Assembly: GCA_947396885.1 (NCBI GenBank)
Contig: OX377201.1
Location: forward strand, 67,554,983 to 67,618,982
Direction: 5' to 3'
Length of the DNA: 64,000 nucleotides
Origin: Heligmosomoides polygyrus polygyrus
Taxonomy: Eukaryota; Nematoda; Chromadorea; Rhabditida; Heligmosomidae
Shown: positions 37,501 through 48,300 of the stretch, piece by piece
How positions within the stretch are numbered: position 1 is the stretch's first letter
Layout: every line of letters begins with the position of its first letter
Notes under the pieces: model-generated
Database searches by the model: none
Told to the model about the DNA's origin: nothing
What the model saw: only the letters and a program-made list of their open reading frames with translations
Program-made: the position numbers and the translations under genes

Positions 37501-38776
37501 CTAGCGAGCACGTCATCAGCTAAAGCAGGGTCCAGGGGACGGGCGTCTGAAGATCCCGTGTAATGGCGTCCATCACGACAACAAAAAGGAGTGGGCAAAG
37601 CGCACAACCCTGGTACACCCCGACAGAGATGGGGAACTCCATCGAGGTTCCGACTGCAGCTTGAACTCTACTCTTCGGGGAAGAGTAGAGGATTAGTGCG
37701 CATTCATACTGCCTAAACCTAACCCGTAGACATGGAATGCGTGATGCATTTCACAAAGTGGTTGATTTGCGCAGATCTTTATCTTTTATCACGCTCGGAA
37801 GAACATGGCCGAGAGAAAACGTTAAGTATTCCTTTGTGAATGGGTAGAAGGATAAAGGTGTGCGGTAATCAATCTCCTAGTGGTACGCAACACGCATTCT
37901 GCTTCTACAGAGTATCGTGGAGGCAACTTGAACACGTATTTCGCCTATGATTGAAGTGGCCAGCAGATGGATACTTCAACATTTTATTTTTCCCATATAA
38001 GTCTGCCACCATTTCACCAAGCCAAGGAAATATGGAAGGTTTGGTTGCCCTAGTCGGGATCCGATAGAGCGGCAGCGGGACAAGCAGCGCCCGCTCTGAT
38101 TCAATACCACGCGAATAGTTCTTCATATTGCGAACCATTGAGCGATCTCTCCTTCGAATAAATTATCTGCTAAAGCGCTTTGCACGCTTCTATGCTCGAA
38201 AGCATTTCCTGACATCTTTCGTCCATTCGAGTACACATACTAAGCAGAGTGCAGCATTCAGGCACTACCTGCATCTACGGCTTTATTCACTTTGTGCCCA
38301 TAAACCGTCGGCGTTAAAACTTTATGGTTGCTTGATTATGCTGACGGTCGCCGTGAACGCACAGGTCTCCGTAAACATATCGTTCCGCAAAAAAAAACTA
38401 ACACGATCAGTGTCACCCTGAGTTTATTCGCTTTCTTGGCGATTAAGAGTGAGCTGAGGTCCATTAGCATACTAGCTTTCAGTCCTAACACTCCGCTCTT
38501 TGCGAAACAGCGCTTAGAGAGACATTACAGCTGTAATAAAACTAGCACATATTCTGCTGCGTATTAACATCTGCGAATTTACACCAACGTGTGAAGCAGA
38601 GAAAAGCGACGCTTTAATATTGATAAAGACCACCGAGAACAAAGTACACATACCGCTATGACATTGACGAAGGTGGTTTTTCCGGAATTCTGCAAGCCAA
38701 CAAGCGTCAACTCCATCTCTTCTTTCCAAAACAGGCTCCGAAACCATTCCAGAACCCGATTTATCATCGCAAACAT
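25583..38776 (-). CDS. arl-8: ADP-ribosylation factor-like GTPase 8 (Arl8), complete, six exons, 185 aa
   Basis: Arl8 is a small GTPase on lysosomes and synaptic-vesicle precursors that recruits kinesin for outward transport. Exons on the minus strand are 38776-38654, 35969-35889, 35222-35112, 31004-30880, 30696-30626 and 25629-25583. The 558 coding nt join in phase and end in TGA at 25585-25583. The N-terminus [20 protein letters not shown] is the amphipathic helix typical of Arl8, which lacks the myristoylated Gly2 of Arf proteins. GTP-binding motifs are [32 protein letters not shown] and SCK. The length matches animal Arl8 (186 aa in human). An acceptor-like TTCTTCAG 27 bp upstream of the ATG could take a spliced leader. 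Introns of 2.7, 0.7, 4.1, 0.2 and 5.0 kb are packed with repeats. Confidence 0.96.
25630..30625. other. arl-8 intron 5 (5.0 kb), mostly uncharacterised
   Basis: This intron separates the last 15 codons of arl-8 from the rest. It contains an SINE-like unit (about 30065-30180), a repeat shared with 59960-60110 (about 30280-30420), short tandem AAGGTCGA-type motifs at 29445-29515 and AT-rich sequence. Antisense or sense open frames at 26866-27338 and 28902-29234 resemble no family I know and have no splice context, so I do not call them genes. Confidence 0.55.
30065..30180 (-). repeat. tRNA-derived SINE-like head with A and B boxes
   Basis: On the minus strand an A-box-like TAGCGAGGCGG (30135-30125) is followed about 25 nt later by a B-box-like GGTTCGGTTCC (30104-30094). 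The flanks do not form a tRNA cloverleaf. The spacing and box match fit a SINE head or a tRNA relic rather than a functional tRNA gene. Confidence 0.45.
31411..31527. mobile_element. Short GC-rich MITE (~117 bp)
   Basis: The left end GCCTATGTTATACTTCAGCG pairs with the right end, whose complement is GCCTATGCTATATTTGGGCG, each followed by ACGCTGT. The interior is rich in GTCGCCG repeats. The termini resemble those of the units at 44328-44460 and 49656-51530 (TATACTTC near the end), suggesting one family. Confidence 0.6.
31735..32020 (+). repeat. Degenerate SINE-like copy
   Basis: The segment shares CATCCCTTCGGGATCGATGA, CGGCTGGCCACCG, AATACGCATTGAAGTTGCAT and GTAGAATGCGTGGCG with the copy at 34180-34430, in the same order. 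It is shifted and mutated. A weak B-box-like GTTTCAAACC lies at about 31770. Confidence 0.45.
32180..33345 (+). mobile_element. RTE retrotransposon fragment: endonuclease end to start of RT
   Basis: The + strand reads [20 protein letters not shown] and [20 protein letters not shown] (32235-32365), the C-terminal part of an APE-type endonuclease. It continues with [14 protein letters not shown] (32870-32915) and [20 protein letters not shown] (33045-33105), then [13 protein letters not shown] and a short KKTKRG block before the RT core. These are the linker blocks of RTE elements. Stops interrupt it, so it is inactive. It lies antisense to arl-8. Confidence 0.8.
34180..34430 (+). repeat. tRNA-derived SINE-like element
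   Basis: The head GCGCGAGTAGCGCAGTCGGA contains a very good A box (TAGCGCAGTCGG); about 40 nt later CAGGTTCCTGGATCGG is a weak B box. The body has TCCCTCCGGGGTCGATAAAT, GGTACCAGACTTGTCTCGG, AAGATAAAGCGC, CGGCTGGCCACTG and CAAATACGCATTC. Related bodies occur at 24128-24265, 31735-32020 and (inverted) 37885-38110, so this is a dispersed family. Confidence 0.6.
34600..35030 (+). mobile_element. RTE retrotransposon 3' fragment
   Basis: One open frame encodes [20 protein letters not shown], then [20 protein letters not shown] and [20 protein letters not shown], the conserved region downstream of the RT domain in RTE elements. It ends about 80 bp from the splice donor of arl-8 exon 3 and lies antisense to that gene. 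It is truncated at both ends. Confidence 0.85.
35223..35888. other. arl-8 intron 2 (666 bp)
   Basis: Contains an AT/CATA-rich microsatellite-like tract at about 35528-35575. No other feature is seen. Confidence 0.5.
36750..37690 (-). mobile_element. RTE retrotransposon 3' half (5'-truncated)
   Basis: On the minus strand the order is [32 protein letters not shown], a mutated YADD position, [75 protein letters not shown], then KIGF...[16 protein letters not shown] residues near 36890-36960. This covers the RT thumb to the C-terminus of an RTE protein. A stop replaces the Y of YADD and shifts occur, so it is dead. It shares sequence with the fragment at 34600-35030. Confidence 0.88.
37885..38110 (-). 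repeat. SINE-like copy, inverted
   Basis: On the minus strand CCTTCCATATTTCC, GCAGACTTATATGGGAAAAA, CATCTGCTGGCCACTTC and GTAGAAGCAGAATGCGTG follow the same order as in the copy at 34180-34430. It has diverged strongly and its head boxes are not recognisable. Confidence 0.5.
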
Positions 38777-39351
38777 TGTGGCGAGAGGAAGAATGGACCC
38801 TGCTGAAGAACCCAAACGTCGCGTGGAAACCCTAAACCTGTAAGCATTAGCAGACATCGTCGAACCAACGGAAAGCCACATACAATACCAGAAACCACGA
38901 GATTCTCAATGAAAGCACGGCGATGCCACGGAGCTCAGTACATGCCGCAGTAGGAATGGACAGCGAGTGACCTACGCATCAACTCTGACCCGCCCCGACA
39001 TCGTCAGCGCCCACCCCAACACCGAAAAATGCACGAAGGCAAGTCTTCGGCCAGCGAATACGCACACCAGTACCCACATAGGTCCCGCATTGGAAATCAG
39101 AGAGCAGGGACGGCATCCCCCGAACTCGCAGGCTTTTCCTGTTGGCCCTCGCTCTAAAGAAAGTGGACAGCCCCGCAGCCGTCGAGCAATGACTCAGTGA
39201 AGAGACGACACCAGCGAGCCGAAGGGCCCTTAAAGGCTGCCGGGCAGCAAATTCGATTGGCGGCGGCGGGTCCTAGGAGGAGCGCCGGTCGCCAGTACGC
39301 GGGCGCCGAGCCCCGTTCGAGCGCCTTTTCCGGCCGGCGCTGCTCTCCTGC
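38777..39351. promoter_or_regulatory. Divergent promoter region between arl-8 and BRK1
   Basis: Only 575 bp separate the two start codons, which face away from each other. The BRK1-proximal half (about 39170-39350) is GC-rich, unlike the rest of the non-coding DNA here. A TGACTCA motif lies near 39190. No TATA box is convincing. The arrangement implies a shared bidirectional promoter for a lysosome GTPase gene and a WAVE-complex/complex I transcription unit. Confidence 0.5.
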
Positions 39352-42300
39352 ATGAGTGTCCAGCGACAGCTGCGCGAGGACTGGGATAACCGCGAGTACG
39401 AGCAGGTGGGTGGCGGCTCCCGGCCGACGAGGTGGCCCGACTGAGCTGGTCCTTTGCAGGTCATCGCGGACAACGTCAAGAACATCGCCAACTTCTTGTC
39501 CAGCTTCGGTTCGTTCTCTTCCTTTCCTGTGCGCCGCGAGAGCGGCTGCGGTCCGCGGCATGCGCCGTTCGCCGCAAATCGCTCGCACCACTGGAGGGCG
39601 TGTAAGCAGCCGTTCTAGCGCGCTTGGCTCTGCTAATCTAACCGAAGGTGGAGTAGGGCGAACATTTTCTTCTGCATCCCGTTCGGCATGTTTTTCTCAC
39701 TGGAGGCTGTTAACGACTACTCAGCGTTTCTTTCTCACGACACCATTACCTACTTCGACGAGTTCACTGTGTCACTCGCCGATACACTTACTACCGGAAA
39801 ACCCGTCCGAGTTGTCCGGTGCACAACGCCCACAGCCGCGCGATTCAAATCTTGTTTTTATTAGCCATGGAACGCCCTTACTACAGGCTTTATACGTTGG
39901 AGCCAGAGGTGAGGGACATCAACGACGCTCTGTGGGGTTCCCTGCCCATTAAAAGCCCTCCCCCCCCCCCCCCCCCCACTCCTCTCGACCCTATTTGCGC
40001 CGGACAAGCACGCAAAGATCACTAGCTGCGGCGGCTGATTAGTAGAGAGAGAGAGAGAAAGGTGGCAACTGCGTGGTCCCGTAACGATTTACCTGAATTT
40101 CACTCCGAAACTACGGTGGACAACTCATACGGGTTTTTTTTTTTCGGTTGTAAGTTTACCAAACACTTACTGTGTCGGATTGCTGCTATCGGTAAGGAGA
40201 CACTTTACGGAAAAAGCGAAATATGTGAAAGAGTTGCAGACTTAACGTCCTATAATGTTTGGAGGAAAACAATAGTCCGGATAATAATGCCGTTCAATGG
40301 GAAAATAACACTAAATGAGAAGGAAAAAATGATTGCCTTCTGAATGGCATTACTCTCGGTAACGCTTCAATTCGAAAGACCACAGTATTATAAAGATCCG
40401 TCTCCTGACTTTGACACCGTAAGCTGGTTGCGAGGCTACTCGCCGTTGCGAGCGCGGCAGGGCAGATTCGAACCGCAGGGGTTCACACGGGCGCGAATGT
40501 TTCCATACTTGGTCCACGTGTGAAGCATGAGCTCACGCGATGAACGAGTCTCCAAGCACAATGACGGCTTACGAAGTCTACAGGGGCCGAGTCCGGCCAC
40601 ATCACGCTAAGGCTGGTTGCATTGACAAGTATATGAGGTTACATTGAAGCTTTGCGAGAAATTATAGGGGGGGGGGTTGAGGAGTGAAGCTGGTAGTCAC
40701 GACTCGTATCCTCCAAGCAGATAGCGTAACATCTCGAGCCACACTCTATAGCTGTCTAAAGATGAATGAAAGCGCTCTCTCTCCCTCTCTGGAACTTTTG
40801 AAGCCTAAGTGGACAATTGAATATCCTTATAATATTCCTAATAGAGTTCTACCAACGCTCCTAAGATCTCCTCTACCGTCTTTACGGCAGTGGAGTGGCA
40901 TGAATCGACACATGCCCATTCAGTGTGCATGTTCTAGGACAGCTCCAAAAGCTGAGAACTTAATCGAGATGAAGAGTGTTGGTCATGTGTGTCTCAGCTT
41001 CCTCTCCATGAGCTCAAAAACGTTAACTCAGTAACATAGCCAGGCGCAAATTACCTCGAGGAGATGGGGATCACCCTGTATCACCCCGACAGCACTATGC
41101 AGCGTTCTGAGTTGTGCGTTTGAGTTAGGCCATCTTTGATGTAATTTGACATACATATGCCTTGCCAAATGAGGGCCGATAACCACTAGTACATGGTGAC
41201 CCACCTTTTCCCTCGAGTCAATTTGCGCCTATAGCCATGTGCTATGTGTTACCCAGGATCCTAGGGCCGTATGCTATTCTCTCCCCAACCGTCCCCGGCC
41301 GGGTATGAGGCGGTCTCCGCCCATGTCCCCGGTATGCATATCATGCGTCACTGATTTTTCGCGCGGTCCCCGTCCCCGAGTCGGGCGAGAATAGCATACG
41401 CAGATCCCTAAACGCCTCGAAAGATTCTCGCGGAATATCTGAAAACGCCCGCCCAGGACTTAACTTATGGCGTTAGGCACAGAAAATAAGGGCTTGATGT
41501 CTGATGCAAAAGTTACCATCACGTACAGGCCTTCTCGATTAAAGGTAAATATGGTAGACCTCTCCCTATCCATGGCTAAGATGCTCGAACTCCGTATACT
41601 GATACAGGATAGGATACCGTGGAAGCTATGAAACAGTTGCTTTTCCAAGATCACTTCGAATTTTGGCCTCTAGATGCTTCCATTGTGGAGGCAGTCTTCA
41701 TCAGATACTTCCCAAGTCTACCGTCTAACAGACGTATCTTCTGGAGGGGCTCCAGCCGCTATAAACTCCTAGAACAAGGTCTATTGAAAATCTATAAAAC
41801 ATCCCTCCCCCCCCCCCCCAGCTCGCTTGAAACCATACGAAGCTAAGGCTCATTGTTGCGTCACAATTGACCATCAGAACAAGGTACAGAAACTCGGCCA
41901 AGGAGGCCAAAGTATTCGAAATCCGTTCGATTAGCCCTAATATGTACCCCGCAGCACTGCGCAGGTCCTTCAAACTATCGTGAAAGTAGGAAGCGCGGTT
42001 GACACCTGTTCCAAACTGTGCGATTACGTCGCGAGTTTAAAGGAGCGACCTCGCCTGAGTCGAATGCCGGGTTACGGTGTCAAATTCAGGAGTCGGAGTT
42101 TTATTATACTGTCGAAAGACCTGGTGCTCAAGTGTCTTTCGTTGACCGACCAGACGTTGAGCGGCCGTCCAGGCCCCGAGAAGAGAACAACACATCGGTC
42201 ATCTTCCTTTCTTTAGGCCTTCTTACCTTCACTTCTTAAAAACTTTTTACTATATCCCACCGTTATGTAATAAAATAGAATAGTGGAATATGGTAGCGCA

Positions 42301-45300
42301 GATTCTTTAAGACGCTTCCGATGAAGCCTGTCCACCCTCTACCGCATATGCGTGATTCATACTCCGAAGTACCCGCTCTAGTGCGGTGAGAAATAGATCG
42401 GGAGATTCCGAAGCGCTTAATCTGCAGAAACATTGATGAAATCAATCGGTATTGCTCAACCGGCCGAGACTTACTGTTCGGCGGCAATAATACTCGCCTG
42501 ATTCCTGGGGCCGTATGCTATTCTCCCCCGACGCGGGGACGGGGACGGCGCGAAAATCGATGGCGCATGATGTGCATGCCGGGGATGTGGGCGGAGACCG
42601 CCTCATTCCCGGCCGGGGACGGTTGGGGAGAGAATAGCATACGGCCCCTGAACTCGTTCTCCCTATCCAATGCACGTGGCACGACGTATGCGTCTGTAAC
42701 ACGTTTGCTGACTCCCGACGTTGCCACGGTTTCTAAAATGCGTGAGATACGCCTCATCATCTACAGCGCGGGCGAATTTTACTATTCATCGTGGGATGTT
42801 GCTGCAGCAGCGGTGGCGCAGCCTTTTACTCTTACTTTTACTTTTACTTGACACAACGGGAACTGCGCGCGTTTTTGAGCGTCCGGATTCGGAAGGCGTG
42901 CCGACGACTTCATGCCAGGAGCATGAGAGGACCACTAAAGGGGTAAGCTTAGAAGGGGAGACTTCGACTGTGGAGAACGACAGCGACAAGGAATGAGCGA
43001 CCTGGAGGGATCAGGATGGGGGCTAATAGGGAACAATGAACTAGGCCAGGAAGTGGCACCAAGAACGGTGGAGGTAATAAGGGGGACCAGTAGGGAGTTA
43101 CCAATAAGGTGGAGCAGTAAGTATGACCACCAAGGGATCTTTTACGAGGGGACCAGTAAGGGAGACGAAGCGTGCGGATTTAGAAGATGTTACACCGATG
43201 TCGCGCAATGTGCCTTCGGTCGCCGTCGTCGTGCCATGAGCGTGGGAGGCCAGCTTAACTGGGATAGATCAGTAAGGGAGATCACGGGGTCTCTTTTACT
43301 CTTCCTGGTTGGGTGGGGGAGGGGAAGCAAACAGGAAGAAGGCACCTGAGGGCGGAGAGGACGAGCAACCAGCAAGAAGGGAGCCATATGGGAATTCATA
43401 CGGGGAACAAGAAGACATCTGCCATCTGCACAGCCTCTTCATGCTCGACACACCGGCAACTGCGCGCTTCTGAGCTTCTACGTTCAGAATTATTATCTGA
43501 ATTAAGAAGATGTGCCATGGGCGTCGTGCGCGAGCGTCCGAATTCAGAATTCGGCAGCATCCCAAGTTGAACGGAAAACTTTCCCGCGCGAGGTACCCTC
43601 TTCGTACCCCTCGCGGAAAGCATTTTTTGTTCAACATGATATGCTGGTTCAGAGGAAGTGTAGCCTCCTGCTTGACACAACGGCAACTGCGGGCGTTCCT
43701 GAGCGTCCGCATTCAGAAGACGTGTTGATCACGTCTGCTATGAGCGTGGGAGGACTCCTTAGAGGGAGGGGAAAGGCAGTAAGGGAGCACCTAGGGGGAG
43801 CAGGATAGAAACCCGAAAGGAGGGATTTGTAAGTAGAACGGGGACAGAGGAACCAGCAAAAAGTTATCAGTAAGGGTGTCAATAGGGATAATAAGGAAGA
43901 GGGCCAGGAGGTGGTGTCAGGAACGTGGGGGCAAAAAGGGGATTAGTAAGCCGACGTCATGCGATGAGCGTCTGGATTCAAGAGAAATGACCGATGCCGA
44001 CACCGACGTTACGTAGCGAGCGTCTGGATTAGGATGACATGAGAACGGTTGCAGAGCAACCTGCAGGGCAACAGCACGGATAGAAGTACTGAGCATCACA
44101 AACCAGTGACGTTGCCAGAGAGGATGCTATGATGAACTTATGGAAGTGATGATCGGCCTCGTGTCGTAAAAGTACGCAGCAGAGCCTAGATGTTGCGGAT
44201 TTTAAGCTTTGCAAAGGTTGTTTTGGCCTTTCACAGCACTATCGCGGCGACGCGTCGCCGGCGCGACGCGGGAGTACACCAAAGGCCTTTACGTCGCCTG
44301 AAGCGCGCAAGTGCGAGACACGCCATTAGGCCCCGTTTATACTTCCGCCGCCGAGCGACGCGACGGCTTGTAAAGTGGCCAATTTGATCAATCGCGTCGC
44401 TCGATCAATATGGCCACTATACGTGGCGTCGCTCGGCGTCAAAATATAAGCGAAGCCTTAGGCGTGCCGGAGCACTTGTGACACATATTCTGCATATAGT
44501 GACACGTGACACGACGTCAGTAACACTTGTTTTGGATCCCGACTCTCGGCACATCCTCATCCATACCCTGACGTGTTTCCCCTTCAAAATATCGTAAACT
44601 GGCCAGGGCTATAAATTCGCCAGCAGTCGCTCATGATTGAGCTCAAAGAAAGAAAGGCTGCCATACGCCGCGCTCGAACACATCCCTTGGGCTTGGCCCC
44701 CTCCTGTGACGGAGACGTGAACCACGGATTAACTGAATTATATATAGTAGGGTTACATCATGCAGAAGGTGCATTAATACAAACATTTACTAAAGAAAAA
44801 GTCAATGTATGTTGTTTTACAAAGCCGGCGTTGCAAAAGCGGGGATTTTTCTGAAGTGAAATGCCACATTTTCGCGCAAAATTGTTGATCTTCATCCAAG
44901 CGATGTCTACTTAATGCCAAACGTACAGGTAGAAATTTAAACAAGGAAACGAGAACCATTTATCCATTACTACTGTTAAAACAGTCCTATGATGAAATAT
45001 GCAATATTCAACAACAAACGTTACAGCAGGGATTGTAGATATACAGTTAGAGCTTCGGAGGTAGGCCGAATAAGTAGATCCGCTCCTGATAATGAAGATT
45101 TTAGCCCTCCCTTTCTTGCCCTTACTACCGAATTTTATGGCGAGTTCTTTGGGATGGCACGTAAAAACACCCCCCCCCGTGCAATCGATTGGGTCAGGCT
45201 TTCGCGATGGGGCGCGCGCGCACCGTGCAGTGGAGCCGTCGACACGTCATCCGCCGGCTTAGTAGCTTCGAGGGGAACAGGAACATAGATTACGGAAAAC

Positions 45301-48300
45301 AGTGCCAACTTGGCGTAATTCGAAGTTGGGCGTGGGGCCATTTTGCAGTCACGACACGGCATATTTCACGGTAAACGCTAAAGAGAAGCACCTTGCAACA
45401 GCTATTACGAAACTGGAGCACACTGAATTCTAAACATATGCACTTTGGAAGTGCTCTTACGATTCGTGGTAGTGAAATTCAATTGGTTACTGAGTGTATA
45501 TGTTACACAGTCTGTTTTGCTCATACGGCCCTCTTAGGATACACATTTTTTAAAAGGATAGCATCCATTTCGACGTTGCTATTCTATCAGTTTGGCCCAA
45601 AACGTCGGATTTAAGATTTACCTCCGCTCAGAGTTAATCTTAATGAAAGCTGAAAGAATCTACATGCTTTTGGTGATAATGTCTAAGTTAAGAGTTTCAC
45701 GATTATGAAATGAAGGACTTCTAGGGATGAGACATGGCAGTTTGAGTTGCTCATTGTTGTAATAAAATCCCAAATCCTTCATCTTAACCACTGCATTCAA
45801 CATTTGTCCTCACAACGAGTACCAAGCAGAGCACTCCGACCCTTCTAATCTCATATGTACACTTTTCTCAGGGGCAGGAGGTAACTTCCAGATAGTTGAC
45901 CACTCATAAATCCTTTCCAATCTCTCCACTCTCTACTCTCTCCACATCGGTACCTGATTCAATTTTCCCATTGATCTTGATATCGTCCGCAAACAACTCC
46001 GCTTTCCTCAAGAATCAACGGCAGCTCAGCTACGTATATAGCGAACAGAACCGCGGAAAGGACTTCTCTCTGGGGAACTTCGCTCTTCACCAACCTACAG
46101 ACTCAAAAAGTACCTCCTATCCTGGCCTAAAAACTACGCTCTGAACGATTTCGTATTCATTTACACACTAGGGGATGGAACTTCAGATGTTCAGGTTTTT
46201 GCATTACCTCCTATCCTGACCTGAAAACTACGTGTACATTATCAAAGTAAATTACATCACATGTATCAGTGTACATGTACATGTACATTATCAAAGTAAA
46301 TTACATCACATGCTACATGCTAACGATGCCTTATCCGTTGCCCTCACGTCGTTACTTGATACCACTGAGTCGTCTGCTCATAAGTAGTGCACGGAAAAGT
46401 GGTGTAATCCCTTTCAGCCCCCTCCAAGCTGTCAAGCCAGCGGACGATGCCGCGTGGTCGGCTCCGCTGCACGGTGCGCGCGCGCCCATTGGCGAAAGCC
46501 TGACCCAATCGATTGCACGGGGGGGGGGTGTTTTTACGTGCCATCAGTCCTTTGGTGCTGGAGGCGAAAAATTTGGTCGATCTTACTTGTCCATATAATA
46601 TTTTGAACACCAAATACACATGTAAGCATTCTTCATAAGCATAAGACCAAGAAATTTATAGCATATTTCTGCTCCGGGAACTCGAAAACAAGTCCATTGC
46701 ATCTTACCGCAGGTTTCCTGGTATAACTGTTTCGAAGCCGTGAAGACTCTGATATCCTCCTTGTTATGAAAGGGAAAGAAGACAGTTGGTTTCACAGATC
46801 ACTACTCACCGTTAAACGTATGCTAGAAGGTGCGGATGAGTTTTCCGCGCCTGACTCAAGCAATGCGGACCAACTCTTTCTACCGCTTGTGTTCAGAGAC
46901 ACTATCGTAAACCTTCCAGTTTACCAGCCAAACAGCGTACTGAATATGCGAATGTCGTTGAATGTAATTCCCACCATAATACAAATGAACGAGAGACGTA
47001 TTAGGATTTTCAAGCTACAAGCTAAGGAGAAGTAAAAGAGCCTCTACCTGTGCTTGTTCGACTAGTACATTCCTTGATGTTAAATTGCCGATGAAGTATA
47101 CGAGGAAGTACTTGCTCTCCACTGCGCTACCAAATTTTCCATGATGACCGATATCAAACAGCATGAAATCGTCCTCTGATTTTGTCTCACAAGCGAAGTG
47201 GTCATAGTTTCACCGGTGGTTCAACGGAATTGTGGGGAAAAGTGAAAGACTTGGTAATGCGGTACTTACTTGCAGATAAAATTCTTGACAAGACCTCGCA
47301 TTGTTAAGTCCTCCGCACACTTTTGTAGCGAGCGGCGGACGGCGAAAACGAGAAGCATCCTTTCTAAGTCTCGCTAGCAATACAGAGGAGAGCCTTCTTT
47401 TCGTGTGATCTGCTTTCGGCGCCTTGGAGCCGGTTCTCAGGGTGGAAGCCGTTGCCCTGGCGAGGTTGGTTAACTTAGACACCCAGCCTTACTCACCAAA
47501 AGTAACGTCATTGAGAAGAATGTTTCTGTGCGGACGAAGTAGTGACTAGGTAGTTCTGATTCGACATGCCTTGTCCGACTCGGGCAGCTCGTGTTCTACC
47601 CAATACGACGAAACCTTGTTGTACCCAAGGTGTTGTACCCTAGCTGTATCATGACACTTGTTCAAATACAGTAAGTTCACTACGGTTTTAACTACATGCA
47701 AGTGTTTCTGCCAAGGTCCTCGAATGCAGCGCAGATATTGGAAGCATCCGTCCTTGTGGGATGTCCTTAAAGAAATTCATAGCGGACGACGATTGGTAAA
47801 GTGCTTTTGCTTAACGAAGCCGTTGTTACTATACTGATCGACTATACAGGGTGCCAAAATGATGGCGAGAAGGTATTCAAATCGCCGAAAGCTAAAATGC
47901 AGCACTTTCGAGAAACGACTATGCAATAATGCTTATTAGTCTATTGTAAACTATAAACTACATTGAGAGTCGATGATATATCCATCAGCGTCGACACAGG
48001 CCTTGAGACGCTTCGGGAAGGCATCAGCGGCTGCACGCAGGTATGGAGCGTCGAGCTCATCCCACGCCTTCTGGAAAGCTTCCTTCAAAGAGTCCACTGA
48101 GCGGTGAGGTTTCCGCACTCTTTGGCTTCCAGGACTGATCAGACGGTGTAATCCATCGGATTCAAATCCGGTGAGTTGACTGACCACTAGTGGAAGCTGG
48201 TGGATTTCGGGAGTTGCTTTGCACCAACCCTGTACCATTCCTGTTCTTGAGCTGAACCTCCGTCCTCTTGGAAGGTCCAGGAGTGGTGTCCAAAGTGAGC

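Larger units (their letters stand above)
35970..38653. other. arl-8 intron 1 (2.7 kb) with RTE and SINE-like insertions
   Basis: The middle is an RTE fragment (36750-37690) and an inverted SINE-like copy (37885-38110). Sequences 35970-36749 and 38111-38653 have no gene I can support. The open frame at 36357-36737 on the minus strand partly abuts the RTE end and is of unknown origin. Confidence 0.6.

Noticed and set aside
39154..39591. Minus-strand 145-codon frame over BRK1 exons
   Set aside because: It is antisense to the GC-rich BRK1 promoter and exons and shows no protein-like motifs.
39356..39952. 198-codon plus-strand frame overlapping BRK1
   Set aside because: It starts at a GTG inside the first BRK1 exon in another frame and runs through introns. 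BRK1 homology defines the real frame.
40455..40500. tRNA gene on the minus strand (GGTTCGAATC)
   Set aside because: A good B-box core exists, but no A box occurs at the right distance and the T-stem pairs poorly.
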